In this document: one piece after another, positions 6,357 through 14,370 of the stretch | Numbering within the stretch: the first letter of the stretch is position 1 | How the letters are laid out: each line of letters opens with the position of its first letter | Assembly: GCA_019425655.1 (NCBI GenBank) | Contig: NQWY01000016.1 | Coordinates: 1 to 22,460 of the forward strand | Length of the DNA stretch: 22,460 bases | Direction: 5' to 3' | Source: Rhizophagus prolifer | Taxonomy: Eukaryota; Glomeromycota; Glomeromycetes; Glomerales; Glomeraceae | Notes under the pieces: model-generated | Seen by the model: the letters and a program-made list of their open reading frames with translations, nothing else | Database searches by the model: none | Told to the model about the DNA's origin: nothing | Position numbers and translations under genes: made by a program

Positions 6357-7814
6357 ATGATGACCTTAAAGATGATTAATAAAAGCATTTTGACTTTGAT
6401 GATGTTTTTATTGACGGTGAATCTGAAATCTCAATCAAAAGTGGATGTGGAATTCAATCCCAATATTGCCACGTATTCCATTGTCGAATATCTTGTAGCG
6501 AAGCATCAGGGAAGACTTTTCTACATCGACGGGAAAGCGGATATCGGTCATTTGCCTTTGGCAGATTTGGCGAATAGGGAAATGGAAAAATATGATAATT
6601 CGAAAATCATCAAAGCGATGCAGGATTATCTGCAGGTTGCCGGCCAGCAACAGGATTTGACTTATCAGGTTTTACTGAAGCACAATATTTTTCCGGCAAA
6701 AGGCTATGCTTACCAGATTGAGGAAAATGATAATGTGAAGAAAGAAGCAGTGGAAAAATTCGCCGAACAGTTGAGAGAATTTTACATCGAAAGAAATCTG
6801 GGAAAATTCTTCAAAAGCCAGAGTCATTTTTTAGAAGGTGCAAAGAAAGAGGTCAGAAAAAATATTCCGGCTGGCTATATGGCTAAAATGGAGCAATATT
6901 ATGGTGAGAAGTTTCTGGCGTACAGATTCTGGATTAATCCGTTGGATATTATGCCTAATATTCCGGTCTTCTGGCACGGCAACGGCCCAATGATTAAGTC
7001 TGACAAAGGGCAGATTGCCAATATGATCAGCAGTCCTTATCTTCCGCTGGAAAAGAAAAATAATATCAGGGATTATAAAGAATTTGGTTTCGATCATCCG
7101 GAAACGCTCAATTTTTTAATCACGCACGAGTTCGGGCATTCGTTTGTCAACCAGCATTTGGGCCCATATGAAGACAGGATTAACAAGAGCAGTAATCTGA
7201 TGTCTGAGGCTCTTGTTGATAAGATGGCGATGCACGGTTATTCTTACTGGCCGTCTTGTGTTGCCGAGCATATCGTAAGAACAGGAGAAATCCGAATTGC
7301 GCTGGCTGATGGCAATCAGAAATTGGCTGAAAACTTACGAAAACAACATATGAATGACTATTCTTTTGTTCTGATTCCTGAATTTGAAAAGAAAATGGAA
7401 ATATATGAAAACAACAGAAAAAAATATCAATCGTTTAAAGAATTCATACCTGAATTGCTAACTGTTTTGGATGAAACGAGTGTCGAAAAAGTGAGAACAA
7501 ACCTGGGTTTATCTAATATAAAATACGAAGTGAATTTAACGGTAAATGTTCCCGAAAACAGTGGAGATGTTTATATCGTAGGGAATCAATCAAGCATTGG
7601 AAGCTGGAATCCTCAGAAAATTAAACTTAACAAAATTAATGAAACAACCAGACAGATTACTTTCACAACATATCCGGATTTGAAATTCAAATTGACGAAA
7701 GGAAGCTGGCAAACTGAAGCGAAAATTGATGGAATCGACGAAGGTAAAGATGTTTCTTTGTCTATCGATAAAAATTCAATTCTGAACTACACAATAGAAA
7801 ACTGGAAACAATAA
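6357..7814 (+). CDS. DUF4932 putative metallopeptidase with C-terminal CBM20-like domain
   Basis: 485 aa. A signal peptide (about 1-27, MINKSILTLMMFLLTVNLKSQ) is followed by a DUF4932-type region. The zinc motif is HEFGH (257-261, then SFVNQH), and E304 in CVAEHIVR is a plausible third ligand. The last 95 residues (about 391-485) look like a CBM20/starch-binding-type beta-sandwich: VNLTVNVP, then SIGSWNP and FKLTKGSWQTEA. Peptidase activity is inferred from HExxH only; the natural substrate is unknown. It sits 35 nt after the GIN gene and 21 nt before the next gene, so it is in the operon, and it is predicted to act in the periplasm or at the surface. There are two adjacent ATGs at 6357 and 6360 and another at 6372; any gives a usable signal peptide. 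Confidence 0.82.
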   Translation: MMTLKMINKSILTLMMFLLTVNLKSQSKVDVEFNPNIATYSIVEYLVAKHQGRLFYIDGKADIGHLPLADLANREMEKYDNSKIIKAMQDYLQVAGQQQDLTYQVLLKHNIFPAKGYAYQIEENDNVKKEAVEKFAEQLREFYIERNLGKFFKSQSHFLEGAKKEVRKNIPAGYMAKMEQYYGEKFLAYRFWINPLDIMPNIPVFWHGNGPMIKSDKGQIANMISSPYLPLEKKNNIRDYKEFGFDHPETLNFLITHEFGHSFVNQHLGPYEDRINKSSNLMSEALVDKMAMHGYSYWPSCVAEHIVRTGEIRIALADGNQKLAENLRKQHMNDYSFVLIPEFEKKMEIYENNRKKYQSFKEFIPELLTVLDETSVEKVRTNLGLSNIKYEVNLTVNVPENSGDVYIVGNQSSIGSWNPQKIKLNKINETTRQITFTTYPDLKFKLTKGSWQTEAKIDGIDEGKDVSLSIDKNSILNYTIENWKQ

Positions 7815-7835
7815 TTAAACAATCAATAAACTAAA

Positions 7836-8702
7836 ATGCAAAATCGATTATTGTTTTTAATCACAGTCATTATAGGTCTTTTTGTTAAAGGACAAAGTAT
7901 TGACTTTAAATGGGAAAAAGATTCTATTAACGGGAAATTGGTTGATAAAATCGCAATGAGCGTGCCTTTCACTATCGAAAACAAAACGTATCGGTTTCAA
8001 TTTGATTTAGGCGCCAATACGACTTTAATCTATGATAAATGTTTTGAAAAAACAGAGTTCATTAAAAATAAGAAAGTAGAAGAAGCAATGGAAGCGGCCG
8101 GACACAAAGTTTTCACTGTCGATCATCAGAATTTCAGTGTTGGAAAATTAAAAATTGAGAATTATAAACTTAACGGGCTTTTGAACTTCGAACAGGAGGA
8201 AGCTTGCGGTGTTGTAGGAGCAGATTTGTTTCAAAATAAATATCTGATTATTGATTTTCCTAACCAAAAAATAACTGTAAGTGAACAATTAAAAACCACT
8301 AAAAAAATTGATTTTGTTGACATCAAAATTATCAATAACAAACCGATTCTTCCGGTAGAGATTGATGGTAAAGTGTATCATTTTCAATATGATACCGGCG
8401 CAAGTATTTTTCCAATGGTTTCTTATAAAAAGAATTTTCAAAACTTAATTGATTCATCCAAAATTATTGAAAACTTTAATATCAGAAATTTTAATAATCC
8501 TCTGGTTGTAAAAGCAATAGAAACCAATAAAAATGTGATCATCGGAAAATCGTCATTCAGTACCAAAGAGTTTTGGTTTACAGACGAAGATTACTTTTCC
8601 TTTGAACAACAGGGGCTCGACGGAGTAATGGGAAATGTTTTTTTCCTCGATAAAACAATAGTCATTGACTTTAAAAATAAAAAATTCGGAATCATAATTT
8701 AA
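7836..8702 (+). CDS. Exported two-lobed aspartyl-protease-like protein
   Basis: 288 aa with a signal peptide (about 1-20, LLFLITVIIGLFVKGQS). Two similar lobes are visible. The first has FQFDLGANTTLIYD (D57), closed by GVVGADLF and LIIDFPNQKI. The second has FQYDTGASIFPMV (D186), closed by GVMGNVFFLD and VIDFKNKKFGI. This is the layout of a bacterial aspartic peptidase built from two retropepsin-like halves. The second active-site motif is canonical DTG; the first is DLG, which keeps the Asp and Gly but replaces Thr. Activity is therefore likely but not certain. It is a bacterial housekeeping-type family, not a viral element. Intergenic gaps of 21 and 14 nt place it in the exporter operon. 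Confidence 0.78.
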   Translation: MQNRLLFLITVIIGLFVKGQSIDFKWEKDSINGKLVDKIAMSVPFTIENKTYRFQFDLGANTTLIYDKCFEKTEFIKNKKVEEAMEAAGHKVFTVDHQNFSVGKLKIENYKLNGLLNFEQEEACGVVGADLFQNKYLIIDFPNQKITVSEQLKTTKKIDFVDIKIINNKPILPVEIDGKVYHFQYDTGASIFPMVSYKKNFQNLIDSSKIIENFNIRNFNNPLVVKAIETNKNVIIGKSSFSTKEFWFTDEDYFSFEQQGLDGVMGNVFFLDKTIVIDFKNKKFGIII

Positions 8703-8716
8703 AAAAATATACTACA

Positions 8717-9439
8717 ATGATAAACATTCAAAACCTTTCAAAAGTCTATAAAACAGAAGATGTTCAAACCAATGCGCTTAACAATGTAAGCCTGCAAATC
8801 AAAGAAGGCGAATTCGTTGCGATAATGGGACCTTCAGGTTGTGGAAAATCTACTTTTCTTAATATTCTTGGACTTTTGGACAGCGCTTCTTCAGGTTCTT
8901 ACCAATTTGAATCGGTTGAAACTATTGGAACTTCTGAAAAGAAAAAATCAGAGATCAGAAAGAAAAACATCGGTTTCATTTTCCAGAATTTTAACCTGAT
9001 TGATGAACTGACAGTTTACGAAAACATCGAATTACCATTAATTTACAACGGTGTTTCTTCCTCAGAAAGAAAAAGAAGAGTGGAAGAGATTATGGAGAAA
9101 ATCAACATTGCTCACAGGGCAAAACATTATCCACAGCAGCTTTCCGGAGGTCAACAACAGAGAGCAGCGGTTGCAAGAGCTTTGGTAACGAGACCAAAAT
9201 TAATTTTGGCCGATGAGCCAACCGGAAACCTCGACAGCTCCAACGGAAATGAAGTAATGAATCTCCTTGCAGAACTTCACAGAGAAGGTTCTACGATTGC
9301 AATGGTAACGCACTCGTCTTACGATGCAGGTTACGCTTCCAGAATCGTGAATATGAAAGACGGCGAGATTTTCTCCGAAGAACATTCTTCTCAAAGAAAG
9401 GATGTTTTCGAAAAAGCAGACGCAAAAAACTTCGAATAA
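8717..9439 (+). CDS. ABC transporter ATPase, MacB/LolD type
   Basis: 240 aa. Walker A is GPSGCGKST (38-46), the Q-loop glutamine is Q90 (FIFQNFNLI), the signature is LSGGQQQR (142-149), Walker B is LILADEP with E167, and the D-loop is NLDSSNG. The switch histidine is H199 in MVTHS. This is the cytoplasmic ATPase that powers FtsX/MacB-type permeases by a mechanotransmission-like cycle. It is the only ATPase in the array, so it presumably serves all three permeases encoded downstream. The start ATG follows the previous stop by 14 nt. The C-terminal tail beyond the core (from about 215) is short and charged. Confidence 0.95.
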   Translation: MINIQNLSKVYKTEDVQTNALNNVSLQIKEGEFVAIMGPSGCGKSTFLNILGLLDSASSGSYQFESVETIGTSEKKKSEIRKKNIGFIFQNFNLIDELTVYENIELPLIYNGVSSSERKRRVEEIMEKINIAHRAKHYPQQLSGGQQQRAAVARALVTRPKLILADEPTGNLDSSNGNEVMNLLAELHREGSTIAMVTHSSYDAGYASRIVNMKDGEIFSEEHSSQRKDVFEKADAKNFE

Positions 9440-9448
9440 TTGTTAAAT

Positions 9449-9504
9449 AAGGATGTCTGATGATGGATGTTAGGTGAAAAATTTCCGACATCCAGCATCC
9501 TTCC
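9449..9504. repeat. Imperfect hairpin repeat with GGATG/CATCC arms
   Basis: The left arm contains AAGGATG and ATGGATGT, and the right arm contains ACATCCAGCATCCTT. They pair with a bulge in the left arm around a loop holding GAAAAATTT. It lies in the 83-nt gap between ATPase and first permease, the widest intact gap in the core of the operon. I recall ATGTCGGATG-type hairpins in Flavobacteria intergenic DNA. It has no T tract of terminator type, so the transcript probably continues. It could stabilise or pause the RNA. Confidence 0.6.
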
Positions 9505-9522
9505 TGCAACAAAAAAATAATT

Positions 9523-11937
9523 ATGTTTAAAAATTGGCTCAAAATTGCCTTCATCAATTATAAAAAGAACTGGTTGTCTACCATCATTAATTTGTTTGGT
9601 TTAACCATCGGTTTGACAGGATTTATGCTCATCCTAATGCACTGGAATGACGAAGAATCCTTTGAAAAGTGGAATCCGAAAAAGGATGATATCTATTATT
9701 TCCAGACTTATTACAAAAAAGATAATGTTTATGGAGGTGCTATCTCAATTCCTTTGGCAGAAAATGCATTAAAACGAATCTCGGAAATCGAAGATTATGT
9801 TTTGATGAACGGTTCTGATATGTCCTACAAAATGACCACCAAACATACGACGGCTTATCAGAAAGGCGGGATGTCGGTCTCAGAGAATTTTTTCAACTTG
9901 TTCCCATTCAAATTAGTTGCCGGGAGCTATAAAGACGTTCTCAAAAATGATAACAACATTGCTATTTCTAATGTTGTGGCAAAGAATCTTTTCGGAAAAA
10001 CGGATGTCGCAGGCGAAACGATAAAAATTAACACCACAGATTATATTGTTACAGCAGTCTATGAACTGCCGGCCGGAAACAGCCAGATGAAGCCTGATTT
10101 TGTGTATAAACCTGCTGAGCAAATCAAAAATGATAAAGAAGCTTGGGGAAATTTCAATTATGCCAGCTTTTTTTTACTGAAGAAAGGTGCTGATCCTAGA
10201 AGCTTTGAGAAAAAATTCCTGGATATTATTATGCTTCGGGCAAAAATAAATTCTAAAGGTTCCGGAATGACACCTCAGCAGTTTATTGATACTTACGGAC
10301 CGACAGATACATTGCTAACTCCGCTTGATAAGATAAAACTGCATTCAGAATCTACCTGGTTCGGGAAACCGGACTTCAAATCGTTGATGATTCTGTTTAC
10401 ATTATCTGTTCTGATTGTAATTTTATCGGCCATTAATTTTATTAACCTTAAAACAGCGCAGGCTTCTCAACGTGCGAAAGAAATTGGGGTTAGAAAAGCG
10501 ATTGGAAGTACAAAATCCAGTCTGGTTCTGCAATTTTTGATGGAAACTTTCCTGATTTGTTTTGCATCTTATCTTTTATCATTAGCGCTCACAGAAATTC
10601 TTTTGCCAAGTCTTAATAAGTTTTATAACAAGGAAATTGTGATGAACGACTGGCATATTTACTTCTATTCATTGGTGATGGTGGTTTTGGTTACGGTAAT
10701 TTCCGGTCTTATTCCTGCTTTATATTTATCCAATTTCAAAGCCATAGAAACCCTGAAAGGAAACTTTGCAAGAAGCAGAAACGGTGTTTGGCTCAGAAAC
10801 GGAATCCTGACTTTGCAATTAATCATTTCGTCATTCTTTATCATCGGTGGATTGATTGTCAACCAGCAGGTAAAGCATATGATGAGCAAAGATCTAGGTT
10901 TCAATGGAAATCAGATTTTTCAGATAAATTTCAATGAATTCAATAACGGGAAACCTTGGTTGAAATATGAAAGACTGAGAACAGAAATGGCTAAAATACC
11001 GGGTGTAGAAAGTATTTCTTTTTCAGAAGCGCCTCCGGGAAGCAACAATCAAAGCAGTTCTAATATGGATTATCTGAATACCAGTATTCAGGCGCGACAC
11101 GGTTCTATAGACCACAATTATCTTCAGTTTATGAATGTTAAACTTCTGAAAGGACGTTTTCTAAATCCGAAATTATCATCAGATACAATTGACAATGCAT
11201 TGGTTAATGAAGCATTTTTGAAAAAGTTCGGATGGACCAATGAGCAGGCAATGAAAAGGGAAGTCAGACCGGGATTCGATAACAAACCTTATCATATCAT
11301 AGGAATTGTGAAAGATTTCAACATCAGAAGTTTGAAAAGCGAAGTAGAGCCGATGATATTCTTCCACTACAGAGAAACTTCCTGGAAACGGTACAATGTC
11401 AGTAACATTCAATTGAAATTAAAAGCAGACGATATCGACGGAACTGTTAAAAGATTGAAAACCTATTGGCAGAATAATGTAGAACCGGGTTATCCGTTTG
11501 ATTCTTATTTTATTGATAAGCAATTTGCCAAAACTTTTGAAACTTATCAGAAACAGCAGACACTTTTCACCATCCTGAATGCAATGGTTTTGATGGTAGC
11601 TTTATTAGGATTATTCGCTTTGTCTTCATTAATGATTGAGCAGAAACTGAAAGATGTGGCGATTAGAAAAACACTGGGCGCATCAGACGGAACTTTAATT
11701 TTTGGTTTGACGAAACAATTTCTTTGGATTACGTTAATTGCAGTTCTAATAAGTATTCCGATCAGTTATTATCTGATGAACGAATGGCTGAAAGATTTTG
11801 CCTACCGAATCGATATGCCGGTCTTACCATTCATTCTGAGTATGATTTTATTATTGATACTGACTTTTACAGTCGTAAGTATCAAAGCTTATCAGGCAAC
11901 GAAAGTGAATCTTGTGAAATATTTGAAATACGAGTAA
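9523..11937 (+). CDS. ABC transporter permease, MacB_PCD/FtsX type (paralogue 1)
   Basis: 804 aa, built as two FtsX units. TM1 is about 20-42 (IINLFGLTIGLTGFMLILMH). A large periplasmic MacB_PCD domain follows to about 285. Three further helices come next (about 289-310, 340-365, 383-405), then TM5 (about 428-450, ILTLQLIISSFFIIGGLIV), a second periplasmic domain, and three C-terminal helices. FtsX signatures RAKEIGVRKAIGSTKSS and LKDVAIRKTLGASDG mark the coupling regions of the two halves. It works with the upstream ATPase. The start ATG (FKNWLKIAF) is well placed. This is the only one of the three permeases with both ends intact. The stop TAA overlaps the presumed start of paralogue 2. Confidence 0.95.
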   Translation: MFKNWLKIAFINYKKNWLSTIINLFGLTIGLTGFMLILMHWNDEESFEKWNPKKDDIYYFQTYYKKDNVYGGAISIPLAENALKRISEIEDYVLMNGSDMSYKMTTKHTTAYQKGGMSVSENFFNLFPFKLVAGSYKDVLKNDNNIAISNVVAKNLFGKTDVAGETIKINTTDYIVTAVYELPAGNSQMKPDFVYKPAEQIKNDKEAWGNFNYASFFLLKKGADPRSFEKKFLDIIMLRAKINSKGSGMTPQQFIDTYGPTDTLLTPLDKIKLHSESTWFGKPDFKSLMILFTLSVLIVILSAINFINLKTAQASQRAKEIGVRKAIGSTKSSLVLQFLMETFLICFASYLLSLALTEILLPSLNKFYNKEIVMNDWHIYFYSLVMVVLVTVISGLIPALYLSNFKAIETLKGNFARSRNGVWLRNGILTLQLIISSFFIIGGLIVNQQVKHMMSKDLGFNGNQIFQINFNEFNNGKPWLKYERLRTEMAKIPGVESISFSEAPPGSNNQSSSNMDYLNTSIQARHGSIDHNYLQFMNVKLLKGRFLNPKLSSDTIDNALVNEAFLKKFGWTNEQAMKREVRPGFDNKPYHIIGIVKDFNIRSLKSEVEPMIFFHYRETSWKRYNVSNIQLKLKADDIDGTVKRLKTYWQNNVEPGYPFDSYFIDKQFAKTFETYQKQQTLFTILNAMVLMVALLGLFALSSLMIEQKLKDVAIRKTLGASDGTLIFGLTKQFLWITLIAVLISIPISYYLMNEWLKDFAYRIDMPVLPFILSMILLLILTFTVVSIKAYQATKVNLVKYLKYE

Positions 11938-14351
11938 AGCTAAACAACTGGCTCAAAATAGCATTCATCAATTACAAAAAAAACTGGCTTTCCACCATCA
12001 TTAATTTGTTTGGATTAACGATTGGACTGACAGGATTTATGCTCATCCTGATGCATTGGAATGATGAAGAATCCTACGAAAAATGGAATCCTAAAAAGGA
12101 AAATATCTACGCTTTTCAAACTCATAACAAAGCAGAAAATACTTACGGAAATAATATTTCTGTTCCAATGGCAGAGCGTGCTGTAAAAGTGATTCCGGAG
12201 GTTAAGGATTTTGTCTTGTTCAATGGCTCGGGGATGGGTTATAAAATGACTACGAAAGTTAAAACCGTTTATCAGGGTGAAGGAATGTCGGCTTCAGAAA
12301 GTTTTTTCAATTTCTTCCCGTTCAGATTGGTTTCCGGAAGTTATAAAGATGCTCTGAAGGGTGATAAAGTAATGGCACTTTCCACAAAAGCAGCCAAAAA
12401 TCTCTTCGGGAAAACCAATGTTGCAGGAGAAACTGTGAAAATCAATAATAAAAGTTTTGTTGTAACCGCAGTTTATGAATTGCCGGAAGCGAACAGCCAG
12501 ATAAAACCGGATTTTATCTTCTCGCCTTATGAGCAGATGAAAGGTGATAAAGAACAATGGGGGAATTTCAATTACGGCTGTTTCTTTTTGCTGAAACCCG
12601 GAACAGATGTAGAAGCTTTACAACAGAAATTCTACGACAATATCTTTTTGTACAGAGCAAAAATCAGTGCGCAAGGTGCAGGGGTTACACCGCAAAAATA
12701 TCTGGAATTATACGGTCCTACAGGAAGTTTGTTTACGCCGATTGACAAGATAAAACTGCACGCCAAAGCCTCTTGGTTTGGAAATGGAGATTTCAAAACG
12801 ATGATGATTCTGTTTACGCTTTCTGTTTTGATCGTTGTTTTATCAGCCATTAATTTTATTAATCTTAAAACCGCTCAGGCATCTCAACGTGCTAAAGAAA
12901 TCGGCGTCAGAAAAGCGATTGGAAGTACCAAATCCAGTCTGGTTCTTCAGTTTTTGTTGGAAACTTTTGTGATCTGTTTGGCGTCATATCTTTTGTCTTT
13001 GGCTTTAACAGAGCTTCTTTTACCAAGCTTCAACAAGTTTTACAACAAGGAAATCGTGATGAATGACTGGCATATTTACTTCTATTCATTCTTGATGGTT
13101 TTGGCGGTTACATTGATTTCGGGATTGATTCCTGCTGCTTATCTAGCCAACTTCAAAGCTATTGAAACTTTGAAAGGAAATTTCGCCAGAAGTAAACACG
13201 GCATTTGGCTGAGAAACGGGATTTTGACATTGCAATTAATCATTTCGTCATTCTTTATCATTGGTGGTTTAATCGTGAACAAACAGGTGAAATATATGAT
13301 GGATAAAGACTTGGGCTTCAGTGGGAAGCAGGTTTTCCTGATTAATTTCAGTGAAAATAGCGACAAGCCCTGGCTGAAATATGAGCGCGTCAAAAATGAA
13401 ATGAAAAAAATAGAAGGTGTTGCCGATGTATCTTACGGAGAAGCGGTTCCGGGAAGCGGGAGATTCAGCAATTCTAATATGGATTATATGGACAAAAGCA
13501 TCTTTGCGCAGCACGGTTCTATGGATTATAATTACCTCCAGTTTATGGATGTGAAGCTTAAAAAAGGACGTTGGCTCAATCCGGATCTTGCTTCCGATAC
13601 TATTGCCAATGTCTTGGTCAATGAAGCTTTTGTGAACAAATTCGGTTGGACGGATGATCAGGCATTTAAGAATGAAGTTCGCCCGGGCTTCGATAACAAA
13701 CCTTACCACATTGTAGGAATTGTAAAGGATTTCAACATTCTGAATCCCCGAAGAGCCATTGAACCCATTGTATTTTTCCATTACAGGGAAACAGACTGGA
13801 AACGATACAATGTCTATAACATTCAGTTGAAAATAAAACCGGACGATATCGATGGAACGGTAAAAAGAATAAAGTCTTATTGGCAGAAAAATGTAGAGCC
13901 TGGTTATCCTTTTGATTCTTATTTTATCGATAAAAAATTCGCTGAAAGTTTTGTTAAATATCAGAAACAACAGACACTTTTCACCATCCTGAACGCAATG
14001 GTTTTGATGGTTGCTTTATTAGGATTATTCGCATTGTCATCATTAATGATCGAGCAGAAGCTGAAAGATGTGGCAATCAGAAAAACTTTAGGCGCATCAG
14101 ACGGAACTTTAATTTTTGGGTTGACGAAGCAATTCCTTTGGATTACGTTAATTGCAGTTCTAATAAGTATTCCGATCAGTTATTATCTGATGAACGAATG
14201 GCTCAAGGATTTCGATTACCGAATTGATATGCCGGTTTTCCCGTTCGTCCTTAGTTTGATTTCTCTATTGATACTGACTTTTGCAGTCGTAAGTATCAAA
14301 GCTTATCAGGCGACGAAAGTGAATCTTGTGAAATATCTGAAATATGAATAA
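11937..14351 (+). CDS. ABC transporter permease, MacB_PCD/FtsX type (paralogue 2), start codon apparently lost
   Basis: About 804 aa if counted from the expected start. It is closely similar to paralogue 1 along its whole length, with the same eight-helix two-FtsX layout (RAKEIGVRKAIGSTKSS; LKDVAIRKTLGASDG). At the place where the paralogues begin with ATG-x-K/N-NWLKIAF, this gene has AAG (11937-11939) inside the sequence TAAAGCTAAAC. TAATGCTAAAC would be the expected overlapping stop-start. The next upstream in-frame ATG is 11784 and the frame is open to TTG 11724, both inside paralogue 1; either would add a foreign 51- or 71-residue N-terminal tail. The downstream ATG (MLILMH) would remove part of TM1. 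The start given here is thus the inferred ancestral position. It could be a recent null mutation, a sequencing error, or use of a non-standard start. Confidence 0.85.
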   Translation, partial: KLNNWLKIAFINYKKNWLSTIINLFGLTIGLTGFMLILMHWNDEESYEKWNPKKENIYAFQTHNKAENTYGNNISVPMAERAVKVIPEVKDFVLFNGSGMGYKMTTKVKTVYQGEGMSASESFFNFFPFRLVSGSYKDALKGDKVMALSTKAAKNLFGKTNVAGETVKINNKSFVVTAVYELPEANSQIKPDFIFSPYEQMKGDKEQWGNFNYGCFFLLKPGTDVEALQQKFYDNIFLYRAKISAQGAGVTPQKYLELYGPTGSLFTPIDKIKLHAKASWFGNGDFKTMMILFTLSVLIVVLSAINFINLKTAQASQRAKEIGVRKAIGSTKSSLVLQFLLETFVICLASYLLSLALTELLLPSFNKFYNKEIVMNDWHIYFYSFLMVLAVTLISGLIPAAYLANFKAIETLKGNFARSKHGIWLRNGILTLQLIISSFFIIGGLIVNKQVKYMMDKDLGFSGKQVFLINFSENSDKPWLKYERVKNEMKKIEGVADVSYGEAVPGSGRFSNSNMDYMDKSIFAQHGSMDYNYLQFMDVKLKKGRWLNPDLASDTIANVLVNEAFVNKFGWTDDQAFKNEVRPGFDNKPYHIVGIVKDFNILNPRRAIEPIVFFHYRETDWKRYNVYNIQLKIKPDDIDGTVKRIKSYWQKNVEPGYPFDSYFIDKKFAESFVKYQKQQTLFTILNAMVLMVALLGLFALSSLMIEQKLKDVAIRKTLGASDGTLIFGLTKQFLWITLIAVLISIPISYYLMNEWLKDFDYRIDMPVFPFVLSLISLLILTFAVVSIKAYQATKVNLVKYLKYE

Positions 14352-14370
14352 AATTTTAGAATCTTCTTTT

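Noticed and set aside
7836-8702. The retropepsin-like motifs as a possible sign of a retroelement
   Set aside because: The protein has a signal peptide, two aspartyl lobes and an operon context; no polymerase, integrase or terminal repeats are nearby. It fits a bacterial peptidase family.
9449-9504. The hairpin before permease 1 as an operon terminator
   Set aside because: It is not followed by a T tract, and the downstream genes are needed for the same transporter.
11724-11936. The upstream extension of permease 2 read from TTG 11724 or ATG 11784
   Set aside because: This stretch is the out-of-frame coding sequence of permease 1. It is polar, resembles no permease N terminus, and the homology begins only at 11937.
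13269-13970. A 233-codon minus-strand frame inside permease paralogue 2
   Set aside because: It is an antisense shadow of a clearly coding gene, and a similar shadow occurs antisense to paralogue 1; no independent motifs are visible.
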